Shown: positions 36,901 to 48,139, numbered from the stretch's first letter. The stretch: 64,000 nucleotides of DNA from Cepaea nemoralis (GCA_014155875.1 JACEFZ010004086.1:182001-246000); one strand, 5' to 3'. The notes: generated from the sequence alone by a model not told the origin. Numbers and translations: made by a program.

Positions 36901-37295
36901 CGGGCGAGGCTGCTCCAATGGAGCACCCATTTACGCCGTTTCTCTGATTATCGATGAGTCCACACAACATGATTTTCTTGGCATCTATAAAGAAGGTAGT
37001 TTGCCATTGCTTTCCTTCCTAGCAGTGACCATACTGGTCAGTGACCATAGCCATTGTCTCCTCAAAAACAAAAGATCCTCTGCCTACCGTCGTGAAGGTG
37101 GAGACCATATCCTATAACTATCTGTCGGCTGCTCTCCATCTTCATCCACCACCTGCACCCATGGCGTCACGTAACCCTGATCGGGGGGATAAACGGGTAC
37201 TCCACCTTGCCCAAGGGTGTTCTGTAGGCTAGCGGAGGGGAGGAGGCGCCTTACTTCTCCTTTGATAGGGGATACCCCTACCCCGCTACCCTGTA
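33966..37295 (-). mobile_element. RTE/BovB-type LINE, near full length
   Basis: A 5' leader (about 37295-36860) with poly-G/C-rich stretches is followed by an endonuclease start (RYQTRNGEREN and GVAIILDKQTSNSVKG), the main ORF piece, the RT catalytic part, the C-terminal tail (RGRPRSKYLDGLALWHGRD) and a tail of ATCC repeats at 33966-33980. It is the best copy of this family here. Two to four disruptions (stop near 34913, stop near 34577, frameshifts near 36660 and 34240) inactivate it. Confidence 0.9.
34914..36584 (-). pseudogene. RTE endonuclease/RT ORF piece (556 codons)
   Basis: The endonuclease (IIMGDFNAKIGKQ, YGLGERNERG-type segment as NHGLGERNERGYRL, NADCYSDHRLI) and first half of the RT (KSGKTPGSDSVTTEMI, HRTISIMSHITK, LHLCFIDYTKAFDKVRHVN) are uninterrupted. 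A TAA then separates this from [20 protein letters not shown] codons and intact [15 protein letters not shown] at 34578-34900, and another TAA precedes YNYLGTVITSDGRCLEE at 34284-34574. The catalytic YADD is therefore kept although the frame is broken. Confidence 0.88.
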
Positions 37296-37671
37296 TGTAT
37301 AACAACAAGCAATCTTATCCATTCGGCCATGCTGACCTCTCATTTTCGATATGTGTATCAATGTTGGTGCAGGACATGTTGAGAAATAACACTGAAATAG
37401 TCGTGCAGTAGCAAATAGTAGGGATAGTATAATTAGACATTCTCTTGTCTGGAACTCACAGAACCAACGAAATAGTGGGAGATATAAAGCCACACTTAGG
37501 AGACCATGACAGAACGATTTAAAGAACATGGGGAGAACCGCGGGGGGGGGGGGGGGGGTGGGGGGAGAGATGCGAGACTGCAATAGATAGGACGGTGTGG
37601 CGAGCGTTGATTGGGGGAACCATGTCCCAATTGAGGATAGAGAACAACAGAAGAAAGAAGAAGCAGAACAC
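37296..37671. other. No gene; poly-G run
   Basis: A G run of about 17 (near 37542-37558) and further G blocks lie in otherwise unrecognised sequence. Confidence 0.5.
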
Positions 37672-38390
37672 TTACTTCTTCTTCTTTAGCTTTCCGAGCC
37701 ATTGAGGTTCTTTGCTGCAGATACAATCCGTCTCCATTCGTCTCTCTGGTGAACCTTCTCTTGCCAGTCGTTGATTCCAATTGCTTGTAGGTCTGTACAT
37801 GTATTATCTCTCCACCGTCTTCTTGGTCTACCTCGGGGTCTATGGTCATTTATTTCCTGAGTGTAAGCGAGTTTTGTTTCCCTATTATCTTCCATTCTTT
37901 CTATATGCCCCAGCCATTGTAGTCTATTAGCCTTCATGATACCAGTGATTAGCGGGGACTTAAACAGATCATAAATGTTTTTGTTACTTCTTCTTTTCCA
38001 CTCTCCACTTTGTGGGTCCAAAGATGCGTCTTAAAATTTTGTTCTCAAAGGTTTGTAACAAATTTCGTCTCCTTTCGTTGTACTCCAGGTTTCAGAGCCA
38101 AACAGCACAACTGGTCTGATCAGTGTTTTGTATATTGTGATTTTGGTGTTACGAGATAGCGCCTTTGATTTTAGTAGATGTTGTAGTGCATAGTATATCT
38201 TATTTCCAGAGTTGATTCTAGTTTGTATTTCTTCCCTTATGATGTTGGAGCAGTTGAAGATTGTACCCAGTTATTTGTATGTTTCCGTTCTTTTAATGGT
38301 CATATTATCTATTTGTATGTGGCCAGAGTTTTTAGCCATTCCGTCTCTTGAACTTACCATACACTTACTGCCTCCACATAATAACACTGA
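37672..38390 (-). pseudogene. LINE ORF C-terminal fragment (another family)
   Basis: Minus-strand codons 38021-37686 give IMKANRLQWLGHIERMEDNR, HRPRGRPRRRWRDNTCTDLQ and NDWQEKVHQRDEWRRIVSAA, a typical LINE C-terminal tail. Upstream, after a frameshift, are LIRPVVLFGSETWSTTK and LGTIFNCSNIIREEIQTRIN. RT catalytic motifs are missing, so this is 5'-truncated. A TTC-rich tail lies at 37672-37690. Confidence 0.82.
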
Positions 38391-39299
38391 TTACTACCAT
38401 TTAGAACATTCATTACCCTCAATTTTCTATACAGATTGCGTCCAATTTTGTACACTGATTACCCCCACATTTGTCCACTGATTACCCCCCACATTTGTCC
38501 ATTGATTACCCCCACTTTCGTACACTGATTACCTTCACTTTTGTACACTGATTACCCCCACATTTGTACACTGATTACCCCCACATTTGTACACTATTTA
38601 CCCCCCACATTTTTTACACTGATTACCCCCACATTTGTACACTTATTACACCCACTTTTTGTAAACTGATTACCCCCACATTTGTACACTGATTACCAGC
38701 ACATTTGTCCACTGATTACCCCTACTTTTGTACACTGATTACCAGCACATTTGTCCACTGATTACCCCCACATTTGTAAACTGATTACCCCCACATTTTT
38801 ACACTGATTACCAGCACATTTGTCCACTGATTACCCCCACATTTGTAAACTGATTACCCCCATTTTTGAACACTGATTACCCCCACATTTGTAAACTGAT
38901 TACACCCACTTTTAAACACTGATTACCCCCACATTTGTAAACTGATTACCCCCACATTTGTACACTAATTACCAGCACATTTGTCCACTGATTACCCCTA
39001 CTTTTGAACACTGATTACCCCCACATTTGTAAACTGATTATCCCCACATTTGTTCACTGATTACCCAAACATTTGTAAACTGATTACCCCCACTTTTGAA
39101 CAGTGATTACCTTTACTTTTGTATACTTATGACTTCAACTAAGAACACCGATTACCTCTACGTGTGTACACGGATTACCTCTACTTGTGTACACTGATTA
39201 TCTCACTTTTGTACACGTACTACTTCCAATTAAGAACACTGATTACATCCACATTTTTACACTATTTCCTATTAAGAACACTAATTACTTCCAATTAAG

Positions 39300-39365
<66 letters not shown>

Positions 39366-40640
39366 ATATCCCTTACGTTGTAGTCAACATCAGCATTTTT
39401 CAGCTGCTGCTGATATACTAGGCAAGATTACGCTCAGTAGTTTGCCATTGCTTTCTGAGCGAACAGCTCACATACCCCCTTAAGTTACCAACGCGGCGAG
39501 AACCGCTACCTATTCTCGCGCAGGTTACGTTACTCACGAGAATATACGGGATTACGGAGAAAGACGTTAACTCCTAGGCCAGGGAGACCGGCTCCAGTTA
39601 AGTACATGATTAACTCTACTTTTGTACACTTATTACTTCCATTTAAGAACGCTGATTACCTCTTCTTTTGTACACTGATTAGCTCCACTGTTGTCTTCTT
39701 GTGTACGTGTACACTAATTAGCTCCCCTGTTGTACACTTACAACTTTCAATTAAGAACACTGATTACTCTACTTGTGTACACTGATTTCCTCCACTTGTA
39801 TACACTTACAACTTCCAATTAAGAACACTGATTACCTCTACTATTGTAAACTGATTACCTCTACATTTGTACACTGATTTCCTCCACTTTTGTACACTTA
39901 TTACTTCCAATTAAGAACACCGATTGCCTCTACTTTTGTACACTAAAAACCTCTACTTTTGTACACTTATTACTTCCAATAAAGAACACTGATTGTCTCT
40001 ACTTGTGTACACTGATTACCTCCACTTTTGTACACTGATTACCTCCACTTTTGTACACTGATTACCTCCAATTGTGTACACTGATTACCTCCACTTTTGT
40101 ACACTGATTACCTCCACTTTTGTACACTGATTACCTCCACTTTTGTCCACTTATTACTTCCAATAAAGAACACTGATTGCCTCTACTTGTGTACGCTGAT
40201 TACCTCCACCTTTGTACACTTACTACTTCCAATTAAGAACACTTATTACTTCCAATAAAGAACACTGATTGCCTCTACTTTTGTACACTGATTTCCTCCA
40301 CTTGTGTATACTTACTACTTCCAAGTATGGACACTTATTACTTCCAGTTAAGAACACTGATTACCTCTAATTTTGTTCACTTATTACCTGTACTTTTGTA
40401 CACTTATTACCTCTACATTTGTACACTTATTACTTCCAATTAAGAACACTGATTACCTCTACTTTTTACACCGATTATCTTTACTTTTGTACATTGATTA
40501 TCTCTACCTTTGTGCACTGATTACCACTACTTTTGTCAATGATTTCCTCCACTTTTTTAAACTGATAACCACTACTTCTGTAGACTGATTTCCTCCACTT
40601 ATAAACACCGATGAATAACAAACACTTTAGAATACTCATT
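38391..40640. repeat. 23-24-bp minisatellite, about 80 degenerate units
   Basis: Units of the type CACTGATTACCCCCACATTTGTA (left part) and CACTGATTACCTCCACTTTTGTA (right part) are mixed with AAGAACACTGATTACTTCCAATT variants. A SINE with a (GT)n tract interrupts it at 39300-39596. It extends almost to exon 6 of the stabilin-like gene. Confidence 0.93.
39300..39596 (-). mobile_element. tRNA-derived SINE, family A, copy 4, with (CA)n tail
   Basis: The SINE body (39365-39592) matches the other family A copies. A (GT)n tract (39302-39364) adjoins GCATATCC, i.e. a (CA)n 3' tail on the minus strand. Near-identical flanks TCCAATTAAGT (about 39290-39300) and TCCAGTTAAGT look like a target duplication with one mismatch, and the 23-bp array continues on each side. 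Confidence 0.8.
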
Positions 40641-40740
40641 CCTTTACTTAATAACACTCAATACCCCCACATTAAAACACTCACCCCTTCACTTAAGAAC
40701 ACTAATTCCTACCTTAAAATCACTCATTACCCGTGCTTAC

Positions 40741-40827
40741 CTTTCCATTTCCACTACAAATATTTCTGGCACCTCCTGGGCAAGCAAGACAATGTAGGCC
40801 ATAGAAACCCTCACAGCAACTAGATGT
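40741..40827 (-). CDS. Stabilin-like exon 6 of window: CxxCPGG laminin-type EGF segment
   Basis: This 87-bp exon (29 codons, phase 0/0) is preceded by a polypyrimidine tract and TTACAG and followed by GTAAGC. The peptide SSCCEGFYGLHCLACPGGAR then NICSGNGK contains the stabilin-specific sequence C-C-x-G-[FY]-[FY]-G-x-x-C-x-x-C-P-G-G-x-x-x-x-C-x-x-x-G. This is the strongest single piece of evidence for the family assignment. A longer reading upstream of TTACAG hits an in-frame TGA, which supports the acceptor chosen. Confidence 0.9.
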
Positions 40828-41006
40828 CTGTAATGTGCAGTAGACAGGAAAACATTCATTTCACGGACATTGACAGACAGTACCTGTGATATAAATTATC
40901 ACATACATTAATCAGTGTGAGTATATATATATTTATCTGTGTGTGATGTGCGGTAAATAGGAAAGTGTTAATTTAATTGATATTGGCAGACAGTATCGAT
41001 GTCATT

Positions 41007-41085
41007 ACTAGTCTTCTTCCTTCCTCCCTTCCTTCCTTCCTTCCTTCCTTCTGCTGCTGCTGCTGCTTCTTTTTCTTCTTCTTAT
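41007..41085. repeat. TTCC / TGC / TTC microsatellites
   Basis: (TTCC)n runs to about 41050, then (TGC)5, then TTC-rich sequence. Confidence 0.9.
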
Positions 41086-41164
41086 TTCTCTATCTTTCTC
41101 AGTGAAGTGTTGGGTCGGAGATGTTCCGGTCATTTATGCGATGTTTCTAATGCTCTTTGTAATT

Positions 41165-41352
41165 CATGGCAGGGCAGACCAGACCATTAGCCTTGGTCAG
41201 CAACTGGTATAGAATGGAAGCTTCGTTAGGCATATAGTTAGAGCACTTCTTTGCTCTTCCTTGTTCCCTTGCAGCTTATCTTGTTCCAAATATATTGGTG
41301 TTATCTTTCCTCTGGAGTAAACTAGCCAGGCCGACAGAGGGATCATGCTGTC
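41165..41352 (+). mobile_element. LINE 5' leader fragment
   Basis: Read in reverse complement against 24450-24650, this shows the same words (GCAGCATGATCCC, GTTTACTCCAGAGGAAAG, CTTGTTCC, CATGGCAGGGC). It is the leader of the LINE family at 20887-24855 in opposite orientation, with no coding part. Confidence 0.65.
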
Positions 41353-41632
41353 AGAAATTGACTATTTTCTCGAATAACGGACATGTCTCCCAGGCTGACG
41401 AGATGCCTTGATAACATTGACTATCGATATTGTTGTTGTTGCATTTACATCTGGATTTAAATATTCCTTGATTTACATCAACCATTTAAAAGCTGTAGAC
41501 ATCTGGGCAGGTGTAATTGACATATGCATTCTGTCTCTGTTTGATTTGTACATGATATTGGTGCTATGGCTTTTCTAGTGTTACGTTTCTCACGACTATC
41601 AAGACGGCGAGATGAGTCAGACATTTTCTTAC

Positions 41633-41791
41633 CTGAACAACACGTGTGCTATTATCCTCACACCTGCCTTTCTTGAGTGGTTGCAGGTAGGATGGAACCA
41701 ACACTTTGTCCACCCTATGGCACAGACCAGTTCTGAACGGTATGTCAGCCAGGCTGATTTTGGCGCCATCATCATCGAGTTGTATATAACC
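41633..41791 (-). CDS. Stabilin-like exon 5 of window: FAS1 C-terminal part plus start of EGF block
   Basis: This 159-bp exon (53 codons, phase 0/0) has acceptor CACTTAG and donor GTAAGA. It completes the FAS1 domain: AKISLADIP, then RTGLCHRVDKVLVP, equivalent to the usual x-N-G-x-x-H-x-[IV]-D-x-V-L-x-P, with the Asn replaced by Thr. It then runs into a Cys-containing linker (KKGRCEDNSTRVVQ) that leads to the EGF region, as in stabilins. The first 40 or so bases of this exon and its acceptor are repeated five times in the intron just upstream (see the 72-bp array). Confidence 0.85.
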
Positions 41792-42190
41792 CTAAGTGAC
41801 AAATAATAACAGTTTATACAATCCTGTTATTTTGGCGCCATCGTCATGGAGTTGTAATAACCCAAGTGACAAATAATAACAATTTACGTAATCTTGTTAT
41901 TTTGACACCAACATCATCGAGCTGTACATAACACTAAGTGACAGAAATTACAGTTTACACAATCCTGTTATTTTGCCGCCATTGTTATCGAGTTGTATAT
42001 AACCCTATGTGACAAATAACAACAGTTTATGCAGTTTTGTTATTTTGACACCAACATCATCGAGCTGTAGATAACCCTAAGTGACAAACAATAAGAGTTT
42101 ATGCAATCGTGTTAATTTAGCCCCATCGTCATCGAGTTGTAAATAACCCTAAATGATAAATAAGAACAGTGTATGCTATCTTGTTTATTA
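41755..42190 (-). repeat. 72-bp intronic array made from the exon 5 splice acceptor and exon start
   Basis: Five further copies of the sequence around the acceptor of exon 5 follow upstream in the intron at about 72-bp steps; the acceptor-equivalent T is at 41793 (real), 41863, 41935, 42006, 42078 and 42150. On the minus strand the copies read CACTTAG/GGTTATATACAACTCG or close variants. Four of the five keep the AG, and several keep an open continuation (GYLQLDD-type codons). No copy has the donor or the rest of the exon. Confidence 0.88.
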
Positions 42191-42581
42191 CATTATGTTT
42201 TTGCAGGCTACAACATTTGCATTCTACAGAGGTATCATAAACTGTATGATATTTATATCAGCAATATTCTATTCAACCTTACGAGATATAACTGGTGCAA
42301 TGTAACGTTTATTATTATTTCAGATGATGTTTTATTTAATGGCTTTTCACGTACATCTTTCAGCAAAGTGTGATTTTCACGTTGTGATTCCATCTTGTCT
42401 CTGGATATGTAGTGTTAAACTATTTCTACTATCTACGCTGTAATGCTATACTTTTTCTCTTTCCTGTGTAAAATTATACTATTGTTATTCCCTATTGTGT
42501 TTTGTTATAAGAATTCTATTTAATATTGCGTAGTGTGATATTACTTTTATTGTATTCTGAATAGTGTTATATTATTTCCAG

Positions 42582-42893
42582 GATGTCAGCGTAGACTTAA
42601 TGGATAAGAGCGTTTGCTCTTAATCTTCCGGTGTGCTAATAGCGAGGTAGCCAGTTCAACCCTACGTGGACTAAGATGTTGATTTCTCGTCCTTGACTTG
42701 GGGACGTAAATTACAAGTGCATCAGAAGTGGGAGTGCATTCACCAGATGGCGATGGACACTGAAAATAGGGAAAGCTAATTCACACGCACAAATCAGTTC
42801 AATACACTACCTAGTAGTGGCAGCTACTAGACGTAGTAGCATGTGTATGTATTACACAAGTTCAAAATAATCGAAAGCAAAAAAAAAAAAAAG
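42582..42893 (+). mobile_element. tRNA-derived SINE, family B, copy 2 (longest)
   Basis: The tRNA-like head has box A-like GACTTAATGGATAAGAGCG (near 42595) and box B-like AGTTCAACCCT (near 42652). Then come TCCTTGACTTGGGGACGTAA, ATTCACCAGATGGCGATGGA and CACTGAAAATAGGG, with a poly(A) tail at 42878-42893. The head resembles a tRNA without a conserved anticodon arm, so it is not a tRNA gene. Confidence 0.78.
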
Positions 42894-43017
42894 AAACACT
42901 ATTTCTATGTCCAGTTATATAATGGCGTACTAGCCATTTCTATTTCATAGTGTGTAATGTTATACCATTGCTGTTTCGCATTGTGCAATTTTTAACTATT
43001 GCTATTTCCCAAACGAA

Positions 43018-43232
43018 AGTTTGGAGAGAACAATAATGGAGGGATATATGCCTGGGAAGAGAGGAAGGGGAAGGCCAAAGAGAAGATGGGTGCAGGATGT
43101 GGCGGATGATCTCCAGATGGGTGTATTAGACGCGGGACATCTTGCTTGTGATAGAGAGGTATTCCGGAGGGTTGTTATGGCAGCGAGGTTCTGCAAAGGA
43201 CATGCTACTGAATGAATGAATGAATGAATGTA
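43018..43232 (+). pseudogene. LINE ORF C-terminal end inserted in the 31-bp array
   Basis: Codons from 43021 give MPGKRGRGRPKRRWVQDVAD, GVLDAGHLACDREVFRRVV and a stop at 43213-43215, followed by an (AATG)n tail. It is the 3'-most 200 bp of a LINE. Array units lie directly on each side. Confidence 0.82.
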
Positions 43233-45424
43233 AAATTATTTATATTTCCTATTGTGTAATGTTATGATGTTACTGTTTCTAGTTGTGTAATGTTATACTA
43301 TTGCTATTTTCTATTCTGTAATGTTATACTTTTGCCACTTCCCATTGTATAATGTTATACTGTTGCCACTTCCCATTGTGTAATGTTATACTGTTGCCAC
43401 TTCCCATTGTATAATGTTATACTGTTGCCACTTCCCATTGTGTAATGTTATACTGTTGCCACTTGCCATTGTGTAATGTTATACTGTTGCCACTTCCCGT
43501 TGTGTAATGTTATACTATTGCTATTTCCGGTTGTGTAATATTATACTGTTGCTATTTCCGGTTGTGTAATATTATACTGTTGCCACTTCCCATTGTGTAA
43601 TGTTATACTGTTGCCACTTGCCATTGTATAATGTTATACTGTTGCCACTTCCCATTGTATAATGTTATACTGTTGCCACTTCCCATTGTATAATGTTATA
43701 CTGTTGCCACTTCCCATTGTATAATGTTATACTGTTGCTATTTCTGGTTGTGTAATGTTATACTGTTGCCACTTCCCATTGTATAATGTTATACTGTTCC
43801 CACTTACCATTGTATAATGTTATACTGTTGCCACTTCCCATTGTATAATGTTATACTGTTGCCACTTCCCATTGTGTAATGTTATACTGTTGCTATTTCC
43901 GGTTGTGTAATGTTAAACTGTTGCCACTTCCCATTGTATAATGTTATACTGTTGCCACTTCCCATTGTATAATGTTATACTGTTGCCACTTACCATTGTA
44001 TAATGGTATACTGTTGCCACTTACCATTGTATAATGTTATACTGTTGCCACTTCCCATTGTGTAATGTTATACTGTTGCCACTTCCCATTGTATAATGTT
44101 ATACTGTTGCCACTTCCCATTGTGTAATGTTATACTGTTGCCACTTGCCATTGTGTAATGTTATACTGTTGCCACTTCCCGTTGTGTAATGTTATACTAT
44201 TGCTATTTCCGGTTGTGTAATATTATACTGTTGCTATTTCCGGTTGTGTAATATTATACTGTTGCCACTTCCCATTGTGTAATGTTATACTGTTGCCACT
44301 TGCCATTGTGTAATGTTATACTGTTGCCACTTCCCATTGTATAATGTTATACTGTTGCCACTTCCCATTGTATAATGTTATACTGTTGCCACTTCCCATT
44401 GTGTAATGTTATACTGTTGATATTTCCGGTTTTGTAATATTATACTGTTGCCACTTCCCATTGTATAATGCTATACTGTTGCCACTTCCCATTGTATAAT
44501 GTTATACTGTTGCCACTTCCCATTGTATAATGTTATACTGTTGCCACTTACCATTGTATAATGTTATACTGTTGCCACTTACCATTGTATAATGTTATAC
44601 TGTTGCCACTTCCCATTGTATAATGTTATACTGTTGCCACTTCCCATTGTATAATGTTATACTGTTGCCACTTCCCATTGTGTAATGTTATACTATTGTC
44701 ACTTCCCATTGTGTAATGTTATACTATTGCCTCTTCCCATTATGTAATGTTATAATGTTGCTATTTGCTGTTGTGTAATGTTATACTTTTGCCACTTCCC
44801 ATTATGTAATTTTATACTGTTGCTATTTCCCATTGTGTAATGTTATACTGTTGCCACTTCCCATTGTATAATGTTATACTGTTGCCACTTCTCATTGTAT
44901 AATGTTATACTGTTGCCACTTCCCATTGTGTAATGTTATACTGTTGCTATTTCCGGTTGTGTAATGTTATACTGTTGCCACTTCCCATTGTGTAATGTTA
45001 TACTGTTGCTATTTCCGGTTGTTTAATGTTATACTGTTGCCACTTCCCATTGTGTAATGTTATAATGTTGCCACTTACCATTGTGTAATGTTATACTGTT
45101 ACCACCTCCCATTGTGTAATGTTATACTATTGCCACTTCCCATTATGTAACGGTATACTATTGCTATTTCTCATTTTGTAATGTTATGCTATTGCTTTTT
45201 CCCATTGTGTAATGTCATACAATTGCCAGTTCAACGGTGCAATGCTGTACTATTGTTATTCCCTATTGTGGGGTGTTATACCATTGATATATCCTTTTGT
45301 GTAGCCAATACATTCCTGCGTGTTGTTAATTCAGAACATTGGAACATTAATTCAATATTTAAGTCCGGTTGTTCTTACGATACATTGCTCAATCAGTGTT
45401 TATTTTAAATTTAATTTTCTAGAG

Positions 45425-46125
45425 CAGCTTATTTCATTTGAGTTGAGTCAAGAACGGAACAGACATCACAGCACTCGAGATTGTCCCTCATCTTCAACAG
45501 CCAGCGAAGAGTCCAAATAATAATGGTAACAGTCGCAGTGTGTTTATGTGCCCAACTGGCCTTTCCTTGGAGAGCTGAGTGTCGGCCGAACCCTCTGGTC
45601 ATTCCCATTAATCCACGCTATACACATGATCTCAAAGAGGGGGGGGGGCAACATCTGCCTTATCATGCACCAATAAACTATCACACTAAGCAGACCAGGC
45701 CAATCTCTCCGCCTGCTTGTTTCCCGCCACACCAGCGTGTCCTGGAGAAAAGATTCAACCGATGTTCCTTATCTTTGATTTTTGAACTAAAACATGCCAC
45801 TGTGCACGTAACATCAATTTTTTATATGGAATTTGACAATGATTTGTTTTTTCCTATGTGAATGTAACATGCACAATTGATGAATGAAAGATGAGTGATT
45901 GGAAGGGCCGAATGTAAGACGGGCTTGCGTGCCCAATTTATTACCCTTTGAAAATAAAGATCGTTCGTTCATTCGTTCGTTCGTTCACTATCTTCACCCT
46001 TCTCAGCATGCTCTGTGTGTCCGTTACAAACCCAACCTGTGTGTGCTGGTTGTCCTCCAGCCAGCGGAATGCCGGTGTGACCGATTTCACCTCCATTTTT
46101 AGCAACCTATCTTAAAGATATCTTG
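45425..46125 (-). mobile_element. RNase-H LINE 3' fragment, interrupted by family C element
   Basis: This aligns with the other minus-strand copies at 54.3, 56.5 and 60.5 kb: GAGTTGAG tail, GACATCACAGCACTCG, CATCTTCAACAGCCAGCGAA, ATCTGCCTTATCATGCACC, then from 45985 CAGCATGCTCTGTGTGTCCG and CCAGCGGAATGCCGGTGTGA. Stops are frequent. Confidence 0.75.
45821..45984 (+). mobile_element. Short retroposon, family C, with (GTTC)n tail
   Basis: It splits the LINE fragment. It contains GATTGGAAGGGCCGAATGTA, GTGCCCAATTTATTACCC, AAAATAAAG and an ATTC/GTTCGTTC tail. No pol III boxes are obvious, so it may be the 3' end of a longer LINE. Confidence 0.68.
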
Positions 46126-46195
46126 CATTGTCACAGAGGGGTCATAGCTACTGCTATAGCCAATTTTACTATAGACCAAACTTACTGTGGTCATC

Positions 46196-46800
46196 ACTGG
46201 CACTTTGCCGTCTTGACAGACGATAGTTTGGTACATTGTGCTTCAAACAGGCATAATATCTACAATCCATGGCGGTAGCGAATGTGGCTGATAAGGCCAA
46301 TTCGCGCTGTAAATGTTCGTTCACACATGGTAATTTTCACCATCATGCACCATCTTACACCTCACACGCTCGGTGTGTGACTTATCTGCAATAATTTTTT
46401 TCTTTGTCTTTATTCCATGTCTGATATTTGCCCTCCATGCAACACGTTCAGCGGCGACGTGCTCCCAATGTGCATTATCAATGCCTGTATCAGTCATGTC
46501 CCGCTTACACACATCTTTATATCGTAGTAGAAGCCGACCCTGAGATCTCCTACCCGTCTGTAATTCACTAAAAAGATGTCCTTTGGTATTCTACCATCAT
46601 TCATCCTCCTAACGCGTCCTATCCATCTAAGTCTACGAAGACTGAGCATGGAATAAACCGTCACACAACCTGATCTCTCCAATACTTCAGTATTTGTGAT
46701 TTTGTCTTGCCACTTAATACCAAGAATTCTTCTCAGACACCGCATATGAAAGCTGTTTAAACGTTTCTCTTGGTGTGAGTAAGTTGATCAGGCTTCACTG
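46196..46800 (-). mobile_element. 5'-truncated copy of the LINE at 20887-24855
   Basis: This ends with TGGCACTTTGCCGTCTTGAC plus AGACGATAG. Minus-strand codons give MRCLRRILGIKWQDKITNTE, LSLRRLRWIGRVRRMNDGRI and CKRDMTDTGIDNAHWEHVAA, about 90 % like the intact copy. It is frameshifted near 46560, and the C2H2 tail is degraded. Confidence 0.9.
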
Positions 46801-47214
46801 TTGTAAATTTTGGAAGTATATTAATATACCATGTTGTTTACTAGACTGCGAGATATATAAACAACAAAGGATTTCCCAAACAGAATATATGAATCAATGT
46901 AAGGAAACTAAAACAAGGGACAATATGGTAAAGCTTGACATCCTTCAATAACAGCAAGGCAGGATGTATCATTATGAAATGAAATTACTTTTTGGTGATA
47001 ATCTCTTACATAGCCAGGATTTCTTCTATTGCTAGAATGTCTTTCTTCCTGAGACAAAATTTCTTCTATAGTCATAATTTGTATACACTTATATAATGAA
47101 ATGGTGTTCCACGATACCGCAACAATGTATTTTAAGGCTGAATTCAAATGAACATAAATGAACTTATTTATGGTCAGTTTTCTTTAGTGTACATTTTTAT
47201 GCATACATTTAAGA

Positions 47215-47263
<49 letters not shown>

Positions 47264-47340
47264 TGTGCGTGCGTGTGTGCGTGTGTGTGTGTGTGTGTGT
47301 TTACATTATAGAAAGATACATTTGTTTTCACAGATTACAC
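46801..47340. repeat. Intron with (TG)n/(CGTG)n microsatellite
   Basis: The TG-rich tract with GCGT interruptions lies at 47217-47300, 60 bp from the donor of exon 4. The rest shows no feature. Confidence 0.8.
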
Positions 47341-47359
47341 ATTAAATTGTTGTGCTCAC

Positions 47360-47494
47360 CGATCTTCCAATTATAACCTTGACATTGATATTTGCATACG
47401 ATTCCATATTCCGCCTAATGATGAGTTCAGCAACATCAAAGACACCGGGGTAGACATGATTCTTTAATATCACGCTGAGCTCTTCCCGTCCATC
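47360..47494 (-). CDS. Stabilin-like exon 4 of window: FAS1 core
   Basis: This 135-bp exon (45 codons, phase 0/0) has acceptor TGTCAG and donor GTGAGC. It encodes the FAS1 core: LSVILKNHVYPGVFDVAEL fits the conserved L-x-x-[IV]-L-x-x-H-V-x-P-G-x-[FY] block, followed by a beta segment (NINVKVIIGRS). It joins exon 3 without a missing residue by family comparison. Most of the intron below it is retroelement debris and the 31-bp array. Confidence 0.88.
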
Positions 47495-47699
47495 CTGACA
47501 AACATACCAACACTCTACAAGCTTTAGAACGAGAATCTAGTCTTATAGTCATAGGATGAAACACGCACGGTAACTATTAACACCTTGAAAGGTATAACTG
47601 GAAGAATGTGCTATCATAAAGAGTTGGAATGTGTACATAACAGAGCCCTATAAGACGCAACCGAACACGAAGAGTAGAGAGTAGAAAATATAACCAGTC

Positions 47700-48115
47700 C
47701 TGTTTAGGACTAACTCGAAAGAGAAAAAAGAAAGGAAATAGTATCAAAACACATCAAAAACAAAACCCATCCCACGCAGCTGTGCCCATGTCCTTCCCAT
47801 ATTCATTTCTGCTTGTCCTTTCTCCAGCCAGCAAGACGATGATGAGACTGCCTCCATCCCCATTCTTAAACTTGATGCCGTGGCATCATATGCGAGGATC
47901 TCCTGCACTAAACACCGTCCGCTAAACTTCGCTATGAAACACCAGGTATCTTTTTTCTCCTCGTACCACAGAGCCATCCTTGTAGATGATTATATCACCT
48001 GGGGGAGATTTGTCGTGAATCATGTGTTGGAAGTGAGACATTAAGTGCCAGCTGCGGAGATGTGGATTGACAGAAGAATGATTAAAGCACAGTGGATCGA
48101 CAGAATGAGCAACGA
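47700..48115 (-). mobile_element. RNase-H LINE fragment (RNase H start)
   Basis: Minus-strand codons give GDIIIYKDGSVVRGEKRY (RNase H first strand with the catalytic Asp, near 47960-48000) and, after a frameshift, FSGRCLVQEILAYDATASSL and RMGMEAVSSS. It is truncated on both sides. Confidence 0.8.
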
Positions 48116-48139
48116 TATCTTCAAAGACGTTGATTGATG

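Larger units (their letters stand above)
42400..45300. repeat. 31-bp minisatellite, about 75 units
   Basis: The core unit is TGTTGCCACTTCCCATTGTA then TAATGTTATAC. It is degenerate at both ends and very homogeneous from 43330 to 45000, with recurring mini-blocks containing GCTATTTCCGGTTGTGTAAT. It is interrupted by a SINE (42582-42893) and a LINE end (43018-43232). Confidence 0.95.

Noticed and set aside
42590..42665. Possible tRNA gene
   Set aside because: The tRNA-like head is followed by a shared SINE body and poly(A) tail, and the cloverleaf is incomplete.
46908..47147. 79-codon minus-strand frame close to exon 4
   Set aside because: It does not resemble FAS1 or EGF sequence, and the phase-0 join of exon 4 to exon 5 leaves no room for it.
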